From Streptomyces flavidovirens DSM 40150 (GTDB taxonomy: Bacteria; Actinomycetota; Actinomycetes; Streptomycetales; Streptomycetaceae): 64,000 bases of DNA. Shown piece after piece: positions 55,730-63,930 of this stretch; the stretch's first letter is position 1, and the number at the start of each line of letters is the position of its first letter. The notes under the pieces are model-generated. The model was not told the DNA's origin, made no database searches, and saw only the letters and a list, made by a program, of their open reading frames with translations. A program made the translations under genes and the position numbers. The stretch is from positions 1-64,000 of the forward strand of contig NZ_AUBE01000001.1 of the NCBI RefSeq assembly GCF_000429085.1, given 5' to 3'.

Positions 55730-56896
55730 ATGATCCGATTCGAGCACGTCACCAAGCGGTACGCCGACGGCACCACCGCCGTCGACGACCTCTCCTTCGA
55801 AGTCGCCGAGGGCGAACTGGTCACGCTCGTCGGGCCCTCCGGCTGCGGCAAGACCACCACCATGAAGATGGTCAACCGGCTGATCGAGCCGAGCGACGGC
55901 CGGATATTCCTCGACGGGGACGACATATCCACCGTCGACCCCGTCCAGCTCCGCCGCCGTATCGGTTACGTCATCCAGCAGGTCGGCCTCTTCCCCCACA
56001 AGACGGTCCTGGACAACACCGCGACCGTCCCGCACCTCCTCGGCGTCAAGCGCGCCAAGGCCCGCGAGCGCGCCGCCGAACTCCTCGACCTGGTCGGCCT
56101 CGACCCGTCCGTGCACGGCGACCGCTACCCCGACCAGCTCTCCGGCGGCCAGCGCCAACGCGTCGGCGTGGCCCGCGCCCTGGCCGCCGACCCGCCCGTA
56201 CTCCTCATGGACGAGCCCTTCGGCGCGGTCGACCCGGTGGTCCGCGAGCACCTGCAGAACGAGTTCCTGCGGCTCCAGCCCCAGGTGCGCAAGACGGTCC
56301 TCTTCGTCACCCACGACATCGAGGAGGCCGTCCGGCTCGGTGACCGCATCGCTGTCTACGGGCAGGGCAGGATCGAGCAGTTCGACGCCCCGGCCGCCGT
56401 CCTCGGCGCACCCGCCACGCCGTACGTCGCGGACTTCGTCGGCGCCGACCGGGGCCTCAAGCGCCTCTCCGTCACCCCCATCGAGCCCGGTGACCTGGAG
56501 CAGCCGCCCGTCGTCCATCTCGACGACCCGGCCGCGAAGGCGGCCGCCAAGCTGGTCGCCGAAGGCGCCCGTTGGGCCGTCGTCCTGGACAGCGCCGACG
56601 ATCTGCACGGCTGGGTCTCCGCCGAGCAGGTCCGTACGGCCACCGGGACCGTACGCGAACACGCGCGCCGTATGGAGGCCTGGCTGCCCGTCGGCGCCTC
56701 CCTCAAGCAGGCCTTCTCCACGATGCTCCAGCACGACGCCGGCTGGATCGCGGTCATCGACGAGGAGAGCGCGGGGCGCTTCCTCGGTGTGCTCACACCG
56801 GCGCGTCTCCATGAGGCGCTGCGCCGGTCCATCGACGCCGACGCACAGGCCGTTCCCCGTACGGCAGTGGAAGTGGAGTCCGTCAGCTCGCCCTGA
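55730..56896 (+). CDS. Osmoprotectant ABC transporter ATPase with CBS domains
   Basis: 388 residues. Walker A GPSGCGKTT, signature LSGGQRQRVG, Walker B LLMDEPFGAVD, H-loop THDIEEA. Residues 255-380 are a CBS pair, used in this family to sense ionic strength. Start MIRFEHVTKRYAD; an ATG 12 codons upstream is possible. It is divergent from the permease and binding-protein genes, which is unusual because all parts are often in one operon. The last 14 bases overlap the converging esterase gene. Confidence 0.94.
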   Translation: MIRFEHVTKRYADGTTAVDDLSFEVAEGELVTLVGPSGCGKTTTMKMVNRLIEPSDGRIFLDGDDISTVDPVQLRRRIGYVIQQVGLFPHKTVLDNTATVPHLLGVKRAKARERAAELLDLVGLDPSVHGDRYPDQLSGGQRQRVGVARALAADPPVLLMDEPFGAVDPVVREHLQNEFLRLQPQVRKTVLFVTHDIEEAVRLGDRIAVYGQGRIEQFDAPAAVLGAPATPYVADFVGADRGLKRLSVTPIEPGDLEQPPVVHLDDPAAKAAAKLVAEGARWAVVLDSADDLHGWVSAEQVRTATGTVREHARRMEAWLPVGASLKQAFSTMLQHDAGWIAVIDEESAGRFLGVLTPARLHEALRRSIDADAQAVPRTAVEVESVSSP

Positions 56897-57995
56897 GCCT
56901 GCCGCTGATCCACTCCATGGCGGCCGGTATCTCGCGCCGCCAGGTGCCGAAGTTGTGGCCGCCGCTGTCCAGCGTGATCGAGGAGACCCGCGCGGGCGGC
57001 CGCACCTTCCCGATGAACTTCACCGTGTCCTTGAGGTTTCCCTCGCCCTCCCTGGAACTGGTCACGAGGAACGACGTTTTCGACGGCTTGACATGGTCCA
57101 GGCTCCACAGCAGGTCGGCCCGCTCGCGCCGGCCGTTGTCGCCGTGGAAAAGGTCACCGGTCGTCGGGTCCTCGGCTGCCCTGTAGTACGCGGACAGGCC
57201 CGCGCCCGCCCCGAACGTCGCGGGATGGTGGAGGGCAAACTTCAGCGCGCAGTAACCCCCGGTGGAGTTCCCTATGACGCCCCAGTTCCGCGGCTTCGTG
57301 CCCACCCTGTAGGACTCCGACACCGCCTTCGGAACGTCCTTGGCCAGGAAGGTCTCGGTCTGCGGGCCGCCGGGCACATCCACGCATTCGGTGTCACGCG
57401 GCGGTGCCACGGTCGGCCGCAGCATCACCAGGATCATCGGCTGCATCCTGCCCGCCTGCGCCTGCGTGTGCGCTGTTCGCGGGTAACGCAGCCCCTTGAG
57501 GAGGTTCTCCGCCGTACCCGGATACCCGGTGAGCACGATGGACGCCGGGAAGGTCCGCGCGGCGTACCGCGGCCGGAAGTACTCGGGAGGCAGATAGACG
57601 TAGGCCTTGCTGGCTATCTTCGAGCGCTCGCCCGTGATGACGACCTTTTGTATCTGTCCTCCCACCGCGGGCTTCGATCCGCCCGGCACATCCATGCCCT
57701 GCGTGTCGACGACCTTGAGGTCCCTGGCAGCGGCCGAGTGGTCGACGACCACGCCCATTTCCGTCTCCTGGCCGAAGAGGTCGGTCCACGAGCCGTAGAA
57801 GAGGAAGGACTTGTTGGCCGCGAGCCCGACCGTGGCGAACAGCATGAGCTGAGTCACGAGGAGCAGGCCGGCGCGGCCCAGTACGGAGCGCCAGTCGCGG
57901 CCCGCCAGGCGAGGCCAGAGCAAGACCGTGGCGACGAACAGCACCACTGCCAGAAGAGCGGCAAGCGCCAGAACCTTGTTACTGGTGAGGCCCAT
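56883..57995 (-). CDS. Membrane-anchored esterase (alpha/beta hydrolase, antigen-85/esterase-D-like)
   Basis: 370 residues. Two membrane helices (about 8-30 and 42-63) put the hydrolase domain outside. Nucleophile elbow GNSTGGYCAL (G-x-S-x-G), possible Asp and His in LDSGGHNFGTW. It belongs to the putative esterase family related to mycolyl-transferases, though Streptomyces makes no mycolate. Converges on the ATPase gene with a 14-bp overlap and is divergent from the MprF-like gene. Confidence 0.88.
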   Translation of the reverse strand: MGLTSNKVLALAALLAVVLFVATVLLWPRLAGRDWRSVLGRAGLLLVTQLMLFATVGLAANKSFLFYGSWTDLFGQETEMGVVVDHSAAARDLKVVDTQGMDVPGGSKPAVGGQIQKVVITGERSKIASKAYVYLPPEYFRPRYAARTFPASIVLTGYPGTAENLLKGLRYPRTAHTQAQAGRMQPMILVMLRPTVAPPRDTECVDVPGGPQTETFLAKDVPKAVSESYRVGTKPRNWGVIGNSTGGYCALKFALHHPATFGAGAGLSAYYRAAEDPTTGDLFHGDNGRRERADLLWSLDHVKPSKTSFLVTSSREGEGNLKDTVKFIGKVRPPARVSSITLDSGGHNFGTWRREIPAAMEWISGRLRAS

Positions 57996-58025
57996 GAGGA
58001 GAGAGAGCTTTCTGCCTGAGAATTT

Positions 58026-58053
58026 CCGGGGAGCGAGTGAACCCGCTCCCCGG
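58026..58053. other. 10-bp perfect inverted repeat in the divergent region
   Basis: CCGGGGAGCG, loop AGTGAACC, CGCTCCCCGG. It lies between the divergent esterase and MprF-like genes; its loop contains the sigma-E-like -35 (GAACC). It could be an operator or a leader hairpin of the esterase mRNA. Confidence 0.5.
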
Positions 58054-58063
58054 TTGCACCGTC
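58039..58063 (+). promoter_or_regulatory. Sigma-E-like promoter of the MprF-like gene
   Basis: GAACC (58039-58043), 16 bases, CGTC (58060-58063): the pattern of ECF group promoters read by SigE. It lies 71 bases upstream of the start codon. Confidence 0.55.
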
Positions 58064-58133
58064 CTAGAGGGCGCAAATTGTCCGGCTGCTTCGGCCCAAG
58101 GACAGAAATTCTTTCGCGGAGCCACGGGAAGCG

Positions 58134-59972
58134 ATGTCTATCAGGCTAGATGGGGATAAATCAGCGACGGTTCCGGATCGGGTACGGCGGATCCTCCGGG
58201 GTCCGCGGCCCGAGCGGGTGCCCTCTCTCGTCGGTACGGCGTGCACCGTCGTAGGCCTCCTCGACATAGCCGCCGGCGTCTTCCCGCGCTTCCGGCACAG
58301 CAGGATGCACGCCTTCGCCGAGGTGCTCCCCGGCGCGCTCGGCCCGTTCGCGGCCGCTCTGGCGATCAGCGCGGGCGTACTGCTGCTGCTTCTCGCGCAC
58401 GGCCTCAAGCGCCACAAGCGCCGCGCCTGGCGGGCCGCCGTGGTCCTGCTGCCCGCCGGAGCGGCGGCGCAGTTCATCTACCGCAACTCGGTCATCGGCG
58501 TACTGATCTCGCTCGCACTGCTCTGGCTCCTGCTGCGCCACCGCGGCGAGTTCGCCGCCCTGCCCGACCCGCGCAGCCGCTGGAAGGCGCTCGCGAACTT
58601 CTTCCTCCTCGGCGCCGGTTCGCTCGGGCTCGGCCTCGTCATTGTCAGCTCGCACCCGGCGAAGGTCGTCGGAAACCCGAGCGTGGCGGAGCGCCTGGAG
58701 CACGTCCTGTACGGGCTCTTCGGCTTCGAGGGCCCCGTCGACTACGCGGGCCGGGTCTCCTGGACCGTCGGTTACTCGCTCGGCGCCCTCGGCCTGCTCA
58801 CCGCCGTCACCACCATCTACCTGGCCCTGCGGCCCGAGCACCCGGCGGCCCGCCTCACCCCCGACGACGAACAGCGGCTGCGCGAGCTGCTGGCCAGGCA
58901 CGGCGGCCGCGACTCCCTCGGCCACTTCGCGCTGCGCCACGACAAGGCCGTCGTCTTCTCACCCAGCGGCAAGGCCGCCGTCACCTACCGCGTCGTCTCC
59001 GGCGTGATGCTCGCCAGCGGCGACCCGATCGGCGACGTGGAGGCTTGGCCGGGCGCCATCGAACGCTTCATGGACGAGGCCAAGGCCCACTCCTGGACGC
59101 CAGCCGTGATGGGCTGCAGCGAGACCGGAGGCGAGGTGTGGACCCGCGAGACCGGGCTCGACGCGCTGGAGCTCGGCGACGAAGCGGTGGTGCACGTGCC
59201 GGATTTCTCCCTCGCCGGGCGCGCGATGCGCAACGTACGCCAGATGGTCAAGCGCATTGAACGCAGCGGCTACGAGACACGGGTACGCCGCGTCCGCGAC
59301 CTCGGCGACGCCGAGCTGGACCGCATCCGGCGGGCCGCCGCCGACTGGCGCGGCACCGACACCGAGCGCGGCTTCTCGATGGCGCTCGGCCGCATCGGGG
59401 ACCCCGGCGACGGGGACTGCGTGATCGCTACCGCTCACAAGCCGGACGCGACGGACGGTGCGCCCGGCGCGGACTCGGCGTACGGCGACCTGAAGGCCGT
59501 ACTCCACTTCGTCCCGTGGGGGACGGACGGCATGTCCCTGGACCTGATGCGCCGCGACCGCTCCGCCGACCCCGGCATGAACGAACTGCTGATCGTCGCC
59601 GCACTCCAGGCCGCTCCCCGGCTGGGCGTCGACCGTGTCTCGCTCAACTTCGCGATGTTCCGCTCCGCGCTCGCACGCGGCGAGAAGATCGGTGCGGGAC
59701 CGGTGCTGCGTGTGTGGCGCGGCCTGCTGGTCTTCCTCTCGCGCTGGTTCCAGATCGAGTCGCTGTACAAGTTCAACGCCAAGTTCCGGCCCCGGTGGGA
59801 ACCGCGCTTCGTCGTCTTCCGCACCACCCGCGACCTGCCCCGCATCGGTTTCGCCGCGATGCAGGCGGAGGGCTTCGTCACGCTGGCGCTGCCCCGCCCG
59901 TTCGCCCGCCGCGCCACGGCCGCCCGTCGGCGGCCGTGCGCGCACCTGGAACCGGTGCTCAGCCGACGGTGA
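58134..59972 (+). CDS. MprF/LysX-like membrane protein (DUF2156 phosphatidylglycerol lysyltransferase domain)
   Basis: 612 residues. Six to seven membrane helices (about 30-235) are followed by a cytoplasmic DUF2156 domain (about 245-600), with GHFALRHDKAVVFSPSG, FALxx-type FSMALGR and SLDLMRRD. This domain uses aminoacyl-tRNA to modify membrane lipid and lower its negative charge, protecting against cationic peptides. The position corresponds to SCO3397 of S. coelicolor, a gene I recall being reported as SigE-dependent. Its promoter region has a sigma-E-like element. The last 14 bases overlap the converging oxidoreductase gene. Confidence 0.88.
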   Translation: MSIRLDGDKSATVPDRVRRILRGPRPERVPSLVGTACTVVGLLDIAAGVFPRFRHSRMHAFAEVLPGALGPFAAALAISAGVLLLLLAHGLKRHKRRAWRAAVVLLPAGAAAQFIYRNSVIGVLISLALLWLLLRHRGEFAALPDPRSRWKALANFFLLGAGSLGLGLVIVSSHPAKVVGNPSVAERLEHVLYGLFGFEGPVDYAGRVSWTVGYSLGALGLLTAVTTIYLALRPEHPAARLTPDDEQRLRELLARHGGRDSLGHFALRHDKAVVFSPSGKAAVTYRVVSGVMLASGDPIGDVEAWPGAIERFMDEAKAHSWTPAVMGCSETGGEVWTRETGLDALELGDEAVVHVPDFSLAGRAMRNVRQMVKRIERSGYETRVRRVRDLGDAELDRIRRAAADWRGTDTERGFSMALGRIGDPGDGDCVIATAHKPDATDGAPGADSAYGDLKAVLHFVPWGTDGMSLDLMRRDRSADPGMNELLIVAALQAAPRLGVDRVSLNFAMFRSALARGEKIGAGPVLRVWRGLLVFLSRWFQIESLYKFNAKFRPRWEPRFVVFRTTRDLPRIGFAAMQAEGFVTLALPRPFARRATAARRRPCAHLEPVLSRR

Positions 59973-60885
59973 TCGCGATCTTGCCGCGGGTGTGGCCCTC
60001 CATGCTCAGCCGCAGGGCGTCGGCGGCCTTCTCCAGCGGGAAGACGGCGGCGACGTCGACACGCAGCGCGCCACGCTCGGCCAGCTCCGTCAGTGCCGCC
60101 AGGTCGGCGGCGTCGGGGCGTACGAAGACGTAGCTGCCGCCGAGGCCGAGGACCGAGCCGTCCGCGATCGAAGCCAGTCGGCCGCGGGGGGCGAGGAGGG
60201 CGGGCGAGAGCTGGAGCGCGTCACCGCCGACGAGGTCGAGCACGGCGTCGACGCCTTCGGGCGCGAGCGCCTTGACGCGGTCGGCCAGCCCTTCGCCGTA
60301 CGCCACGGGGGTGGCCCCCAGGGAGCGCAGGTAGGCGTGGTTGCGCTCGCTCGCCGTGCCGATGACCCGGACGCCGAGGGCGCGCGCGATCTGCACCGCG
60401 AGCGAACCGACGCCGCCGGCCGCCGCGTGCACCAGTACGGTCTCCCCCTCGGCGGCCTTGAGCTGGTGGACGAGCGCCTGGTACGCGGTGAGGCCGGCCA
60501 GCGGCAGCCCCGCGGCCTCCTCGAAGGAGAGGTTGGCGGGCTTGCGGGCGAGCGTGCGCACGGGCGCGGCGACGTACTCGGCGAAGGTGCCGCGCGAGAC
60601 GAAGTCCTCACGTACGTACCCGATGACCTCGTCGCCCGGCGCGAACTCGGTCACCGCGGCGCCCGCCTGCTCGACGACACCCGCGACGTCCCAGCCGGGT
60701 ATGACGGGGAAGACCGCGTCGAGGACGGAATCGAGGTAGCCGGCCTGGATCTTCCAGTCGACGGGGTTGACGGAGGCCGCCTTGACGCGGACCAGCACGG
60801 AGTCGGGGCCGAGCTTCGGCTCCGGCACGTCTTCGTAGCTGAGAACGTCCGGGCTGCCGTAGGTGCGGTACGTGATGGCCTTCAT
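59959..60885 (-). CDS. NADPH:quinone reductase-like zinc-independent alcohol dehydrogenase
   Basis: 308 residues, MDR family. GroES-like N-terminal half (VKAASVNPVDWKIQAG, PGWDVAGVV) and Rossmann half with VLVHAAAGGVGSLAVQIAR. There are no zinc Cys ligands, so it is a quinone or enone reductase. Divergent from a MarR-family gene, with two operator-like repeats between them, so induction by electrophiles or quinones through MarR is likely. Confidence 0.93.
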   Translation of the reverse strand: MKAITYRTYGSPDVLSYEDVPEPKLGPDSVLVRVKAASVNPVDWKIQAGYLDSVLDAVFPVIPGWDVAGVVEQAGAAVTEFAPGDEVIGYVREDFVSRGTFAEYVAAPVRTLARKPANLSFEEAAGLPLAGLTAYQALVHQLKAAEGETVLVHAAAGGVGSLAVQIARALGVRVIGTASERNHAYLRSLGATPVAYGEGLADRVKALAPEGVDAVLDLVGGDALQLSPALLAPRGRLASIADGSVLGLGGSYVFVRPDAADLAALTELAERGALRVDVAAVFPLEKAADALRLSMEGHTRGKIAITVG

Positions 60886-60926
60886 GGTGGTACTCCTGTG
60901 AGCGTCGGGACGTGCTTGCTGCTATT

Positions 60927-60943
60927 ACTTGATGACCTCAAGC
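60927..60943. promoter_or_regulatory. MarR operator copy 1
   Basis: ACTTGA-TGACC-TCAAGC, near-perfect inverted repeat (also extended as ATTACTTG...CAAGCAAT). It is in the divergent region of the oxidoreductase and MarR genes. Confidence 0.6.
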
Positions 60944-60968
60944 AATAAACAGACCGTAGACCTCAATG

Positions 60969-60984
60969 TTTGAGATAGTCAAGT
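60969..60984. promoter_or_regulatory. MarR operator copy 2
   Basis: TTTGA-GATAG-TCAAGT, the same half-sites as copy 1 in inverse order. It overlaps a -35 region (TTTGAG) that serves a TAGGCT -10 eight bases from the MarR start codon. Confidence 0.55.
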
Positions 60985-61005
60985 ACATCGCGATAGGCTG
61001 GCGGC

Positions 61006-61449
61006 ATGGCAGAGACGATTCCCACCAAAGCCCAGTTGATGGAGCGGCTCGCCGACTCCTTCAGCGGCTACTACGGCGACTTCTCGCTCGCCGCCGCCGA
61101 CGCGGGCCTCAGCGCGAGCCAGGCCAAGACCCTCGGCGTGCTGCGCGCGGCCCCCGCCTCCATGCGCGCCCTGGCGACCACCCTGGCCTGCGACGCCTCC
61201 AACATCACGGGCATCGTCGACCGGCTGGAGAAGCGCGATCTCGTACGCCGCGAGGTCAGCCCCACCGACCGGCGGGTCAAGAACGTCGTCCTCACCCCTG
61301 CGGGCGAGGAGACCGTCGACGCCATCCGCGCCCGTATGCACACCACCCATGCCGCCCTCGACGCTCTGGACGACGCCGACCGCGCCGCCCTCTACGACCT
61401 CCTCGGCCGCGTCTTCTGCGGTTCGCGCGGTCCGCGCGGCACCGCCTGA
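61006..61449 (+). CDS. MarR-family transcriptional regulator
   Basis: 147 residues. Winged helix with SASQAKTLGVLRAAPASMRA, then CDASNITGIVDRLEKRDLV and the wing RREVSPTDRRVKNVVLT. No ribosome site: the -10 TAGGCT (60993-60998) ends eight bases before the ATG, so it is likely leaderless. Divergent from and probably repressing the quinone reductase gene. Confidence 0.92.
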   Translation: MAETIPTKAQLMERLADSFSGYYGDFSLAAADAGLSASQAKTLGVLRAAPASMRALATTLACDASNITGIVDRLEKRDLVRREVSPTDRRVKNVVLTPAGEETVDAIRARMHTTHAALDALDDADRAALYDLLGRVFCGSRGPRGTA

Positions 61450-61465
61450 CGCCTACGCTGGACGC

Positions 61466-62335
61466 ATGAGTACGTTGCGCACGCGTGGCCGGGTCGAGGG
61501 TCTGCCGGAGTGGGACCGCTGTGCGGTGATGGGGGTCGTCAACGTGACGCCGGACTCCTTCTCCGACGGCGGACGCTGGTTCGACACGGGCGCCGCGGTC
61601 AAGCGGGGCCTCGAGCTCGTCGCCGAGGGCGCCGACCTGATCGACGTCGGCGGCGAGTCGACCCGCCCCGGCGCATCCCGCGTCGACGCCGACGAAGAGC
61701 TGAAACGGGTGATCCCCGTGGTGCGCGGCCTCGCGTCCGAGGGCGTCACCGTCTCCGTGGACACCATGCGGGCCGCCGTCGCCGAGAAAGCGGTCGCGGC
61801 CGGCGCCGCCCTGGTCAACGACGTCAGCGGCGGCCTGGCCGATCCGGCCATGATCCCGGCCGTCGCGGCGGCCGGAGCCCCGTTCGTCGTCATGCACTGG
61901 CGCGGCTTCAGCGAGCAGATGAACAGCCTGGCGGTGTACGCCGATGTGGTCGGCGAGGTCGTTTCCGAGCTGCACGCGCGCGTGGAGGCCGTCATCGCGG
62001 GGGGCATCGCCCCCGAGCGCATCGTCATCGACCCGGGCCTCGGCTTCGCCAAGCAGGCCGGACACGACCTGGCCCTGGTCGCCCATCTCGCCGAACTGCG
62101 CGCCCTCGGCCACCCCCTCCTGGTGGCCGCCTCCCGCAAGAGGTTCCTCGGCCACGTCCTCGCGGCCGACGCCGGGGAGGGAGCCACCCCGCCGCCCGCC
62201 CGCGAACGGGACGCCGCCACCGCCGCCGTCTCCGCCATCGCCGCCCATGAGGGCGCCTGGGCGGTGCGCGTCCACGAGGTACGGGCGACCGCCGACGCCG
62301 TACGGGTCGCCAGGGCCGTAGAGGGAGCCCTGTGA
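61466..62335 (+). CDS. folP: Dihydropteroate synthase
   Basis: 289 residues. Joins p-aminobenzoate to the pterin pyrophosphate; target of sulfonamides. MGVVNVTPDSFSDGGRW, DVGGESTRPGA, NDVSGGL and the final SRKRFLG are all conserved. Start ATG 61466, with a possible -10 TACGCT six bases upstream, so perhaps leaderless. First gene of the folate operon. Confidence 0.96.
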   Translation: MSTLRTRGRVEGLPEWDRCAVMGVVNVTPDSFSDGGRWFDTGAAVKRGLELVAEGADLIDVGGESTRPGASRVDADEELKRVIPVVRGLASEGVTVSVDTMRAAVAEKAVAAGAALVNDVSGGLADPAMIPAVAAAGAPFVVMHWRGFSEQMNSLAVYADVVGEVVSELHARVEAVIAGGIAPERIVIDPGLGFAKQAGHDLALVAHLAELRALGHPLLVAASRKRFLGHVLAADAGEGATPPPARERDAATAAVSAIAAHEGAWAVRVHEVRATADAVRVARAVEGAL

Positions 62336-62784
62336 GCCGCGCGCGCACGGACGTCGAGCAGGTCGAACAGGCCAACACGGCGTTCTACGAAGCCGTGGAA
62401 CGCGGCGACTTCGACGAGCTGTCGGTGCTCTGGATGAACGACGAGATCTCCTGCGTCCACCCCGGTTGGCCCGTGCTGTCGGGGCGCGGCGAGGTGCTGC
62501 GCTCGTACGCGCTGATCATGGCGAACACGGAGTACATCCAGTTCTTCCTGACCGATGTGAAGGTGACGGTCCTGGGCGACACCGCCCTGGTGGTCTGCAC
62601 CGAGAACACCCTCAGCGGCGGCCCGGCCGAGGAGGCGGGCGAACTCGGCCCGCTCGTCGGCCAGCTGATCGTCGCCACCAATGTGTTCCGCCGCACACAG
62701 GACGGCTGGAAACTGTGGTCGCACCACGCGTCCCCCGTTCTGACCGAAAACGGTGAGGAAGAGGACGACGAGACACCCGCCTGA
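62332..62784 (+). CDS. SnoaL/NTF2-like protein in the folate operon
   Basis: 150 residues, GTG start overlapping the folP stop by four bases. NTF2-like fold (NTAFYEAVERGDFDELSVLW, VHPGWPVLSGR, WKLWSHHASPV). Members of this family are often found between folP and folB in actinobacteria; function unknown, perhaps ligand binding or isomerase. A 190-base gap follows before folB. Confidence 0.9.
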   Translation: MSRARTDVEQVEQANTAFYEAVERGDFDELSVLWMNDEISCVHPGWPVLSGRGEVLRSYALIMANTEYIQFFLTDVKVTVLGDTALVVCTENTLSGGPAEEAGELGPLVGQLIVATNVFRRTQDGWKLWSHHASPVLTENGEEEDDETPA

Positions 62785-62974
62785 GTGGGTAGGGGCCTGT
62801 GGAAGGTTGGCGTCCGAAGCCCTTGGGTAGGGGCGGCTACCAGCCCCAAGAGCTTGTGTCCATAGCCCCCGTGGGCGCCCGGTGTCAGTGCTCGCAGGTA
62901 GATTCGGGTGAGGGTGGCAGGCCGACCGCACTCGGCAGGCGCCCTCGTTCTCTACGACAGCAGGAGTGATTCGC

Positions 62975-63334
62975 GTGGATCGTGTCGCGCTGCGCGGCCT
63001 CAAGGCCCGCGGGCACCACGGCGTGTTCCCCCGGGAGCGCGAGGAAGGCCAGACCTTCATCGTGGACCTGGTTCTCGGCCTCGACACCCGCCCCGCGGCG
63101 GCCGACGACGACCTGGCGAAGACCGTGCACTACGGCGTCGTGGCGGAGGAGGTCGTGGACGTCGTCCAGGGCGAACCGGTCGACCTGATCGAGACACTCG
63201 CCGAGCGGATCGCCCAGCGGTGCCTCAAGCACGATGGGGTGAAGGAGGTCGAGGTCTGCGTCCACAAGCCGGACGCCCCGATCACGGTCCCCTTCGACGA
63301 CGTGACCATCACCATCACCCGGAGCCGAGTATGA
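62975..63334 (+). CDS. folB: Dihydroneopterin aldolase
   Basis: 119 residues. Turns dihydroneopterin into the hydroxymethyl pterin. GHHGVFPRERE, the catalytic Lys in VCVHKPDAPI, and VDLIETLAERIA are characteristic. Start GTG 62975 with CAGGAG eight bases upstream; a GTG at 62966 is in the ribosome site. Overlaps folK (ATGA). Confidence 0.94.
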   Translation: MDRVALRGLKARGHHGVFPREREEGQTFIVDLVLGLDTRPAAADDDLAKTVHYGVVAEEVVDVVQGEPVDLIETLAERIAQRCLKHDGVKEVEVCVHKPDAPITVPFDDVTITITRSRV

Positions 63335-63930
63335 ACCGCACCCAGAGCGACCCGACCGTGCAGCCGGTGCCCGCCTCCGTGGTGGAACAGGTGGACGCCG
63401 CCGACATCACGCTGTCCAACCCGAAATGGGCCGTGATCTCCCTCGGCTCGAATCTGGGCAACCGCCTGGAGACCATCCAGGGCGCGATCGACGCCCTGGA
63501 GGACACGCCGGGCCTGCGGGTCAAGGCCGTCTCTCCGGTGTACGAGACGGAGCCCTGGGGCGTCGACCCCGGCTCCCAGCCGTCGTACTTCAACGCCGTC
63601 GTCGTCGTCAAGACCACCCTGCCGCCGGCCTCCCTGCTGGAGCGCGGCCAGGCCATCGAGGAAGCCTTCGACCGGGTCCGCGAGGAGCGCTGGGGGCCGC
63701 GCACGATCGACGTGGACATCGTGGCCTACGCCGACGTGGTGTCCGAGGACCCGCTCCTCACCCTGCCGCACCCCCGCGCCCACGAGCGCGCCTTCGTGCT
63801 CGCCCCGTGGCACGACGTGGACCCGGAAGCCCAACTGCCGGGCCGCGGCCCCGTCGCGGACCTGCTGACCGGCGTCGGCGCCCACGGCGTACTGGCCCGC
63901 CCCGATCTGGAACTCCGTCTGCCCGAGTAG
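63331..63930 (+). CDS. folK: 2-Amino-4-hydroxy-6-hydroxymethyldihydropteridine pyrophosphokinase
   Basis: 199 residues. Adds pyrophosphate to the pterin before FolP. SLGSNLGNRLETIQGAIDAL (50-70) and the signature RWGPRTIDVDIVAY are intact; an N-terminal extension of about 30 residues (NRTQSDPTVQPVP...) is unusual and looks disordered. Last complete gene in the window; coupled to folB by ATGA. Confidence 0.95.
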   Translation: MNRTQSDPTVQPVPASVVEQVDAADITLSNPKWAVISLGSNLGNRLETIQGAIDALEDTPGLRVKAVSPVYETEPWGVDPGSQPSYFNAVVVVKTTLPPASLLERGQAIEEAFDRVREERWGPRTIDVDIVAYADVVSEDPLLTLPHPRAHERAFVLAPWHDVDPEAQLPGRGPVADLLTGVGAHGVLARPDLELRLPE

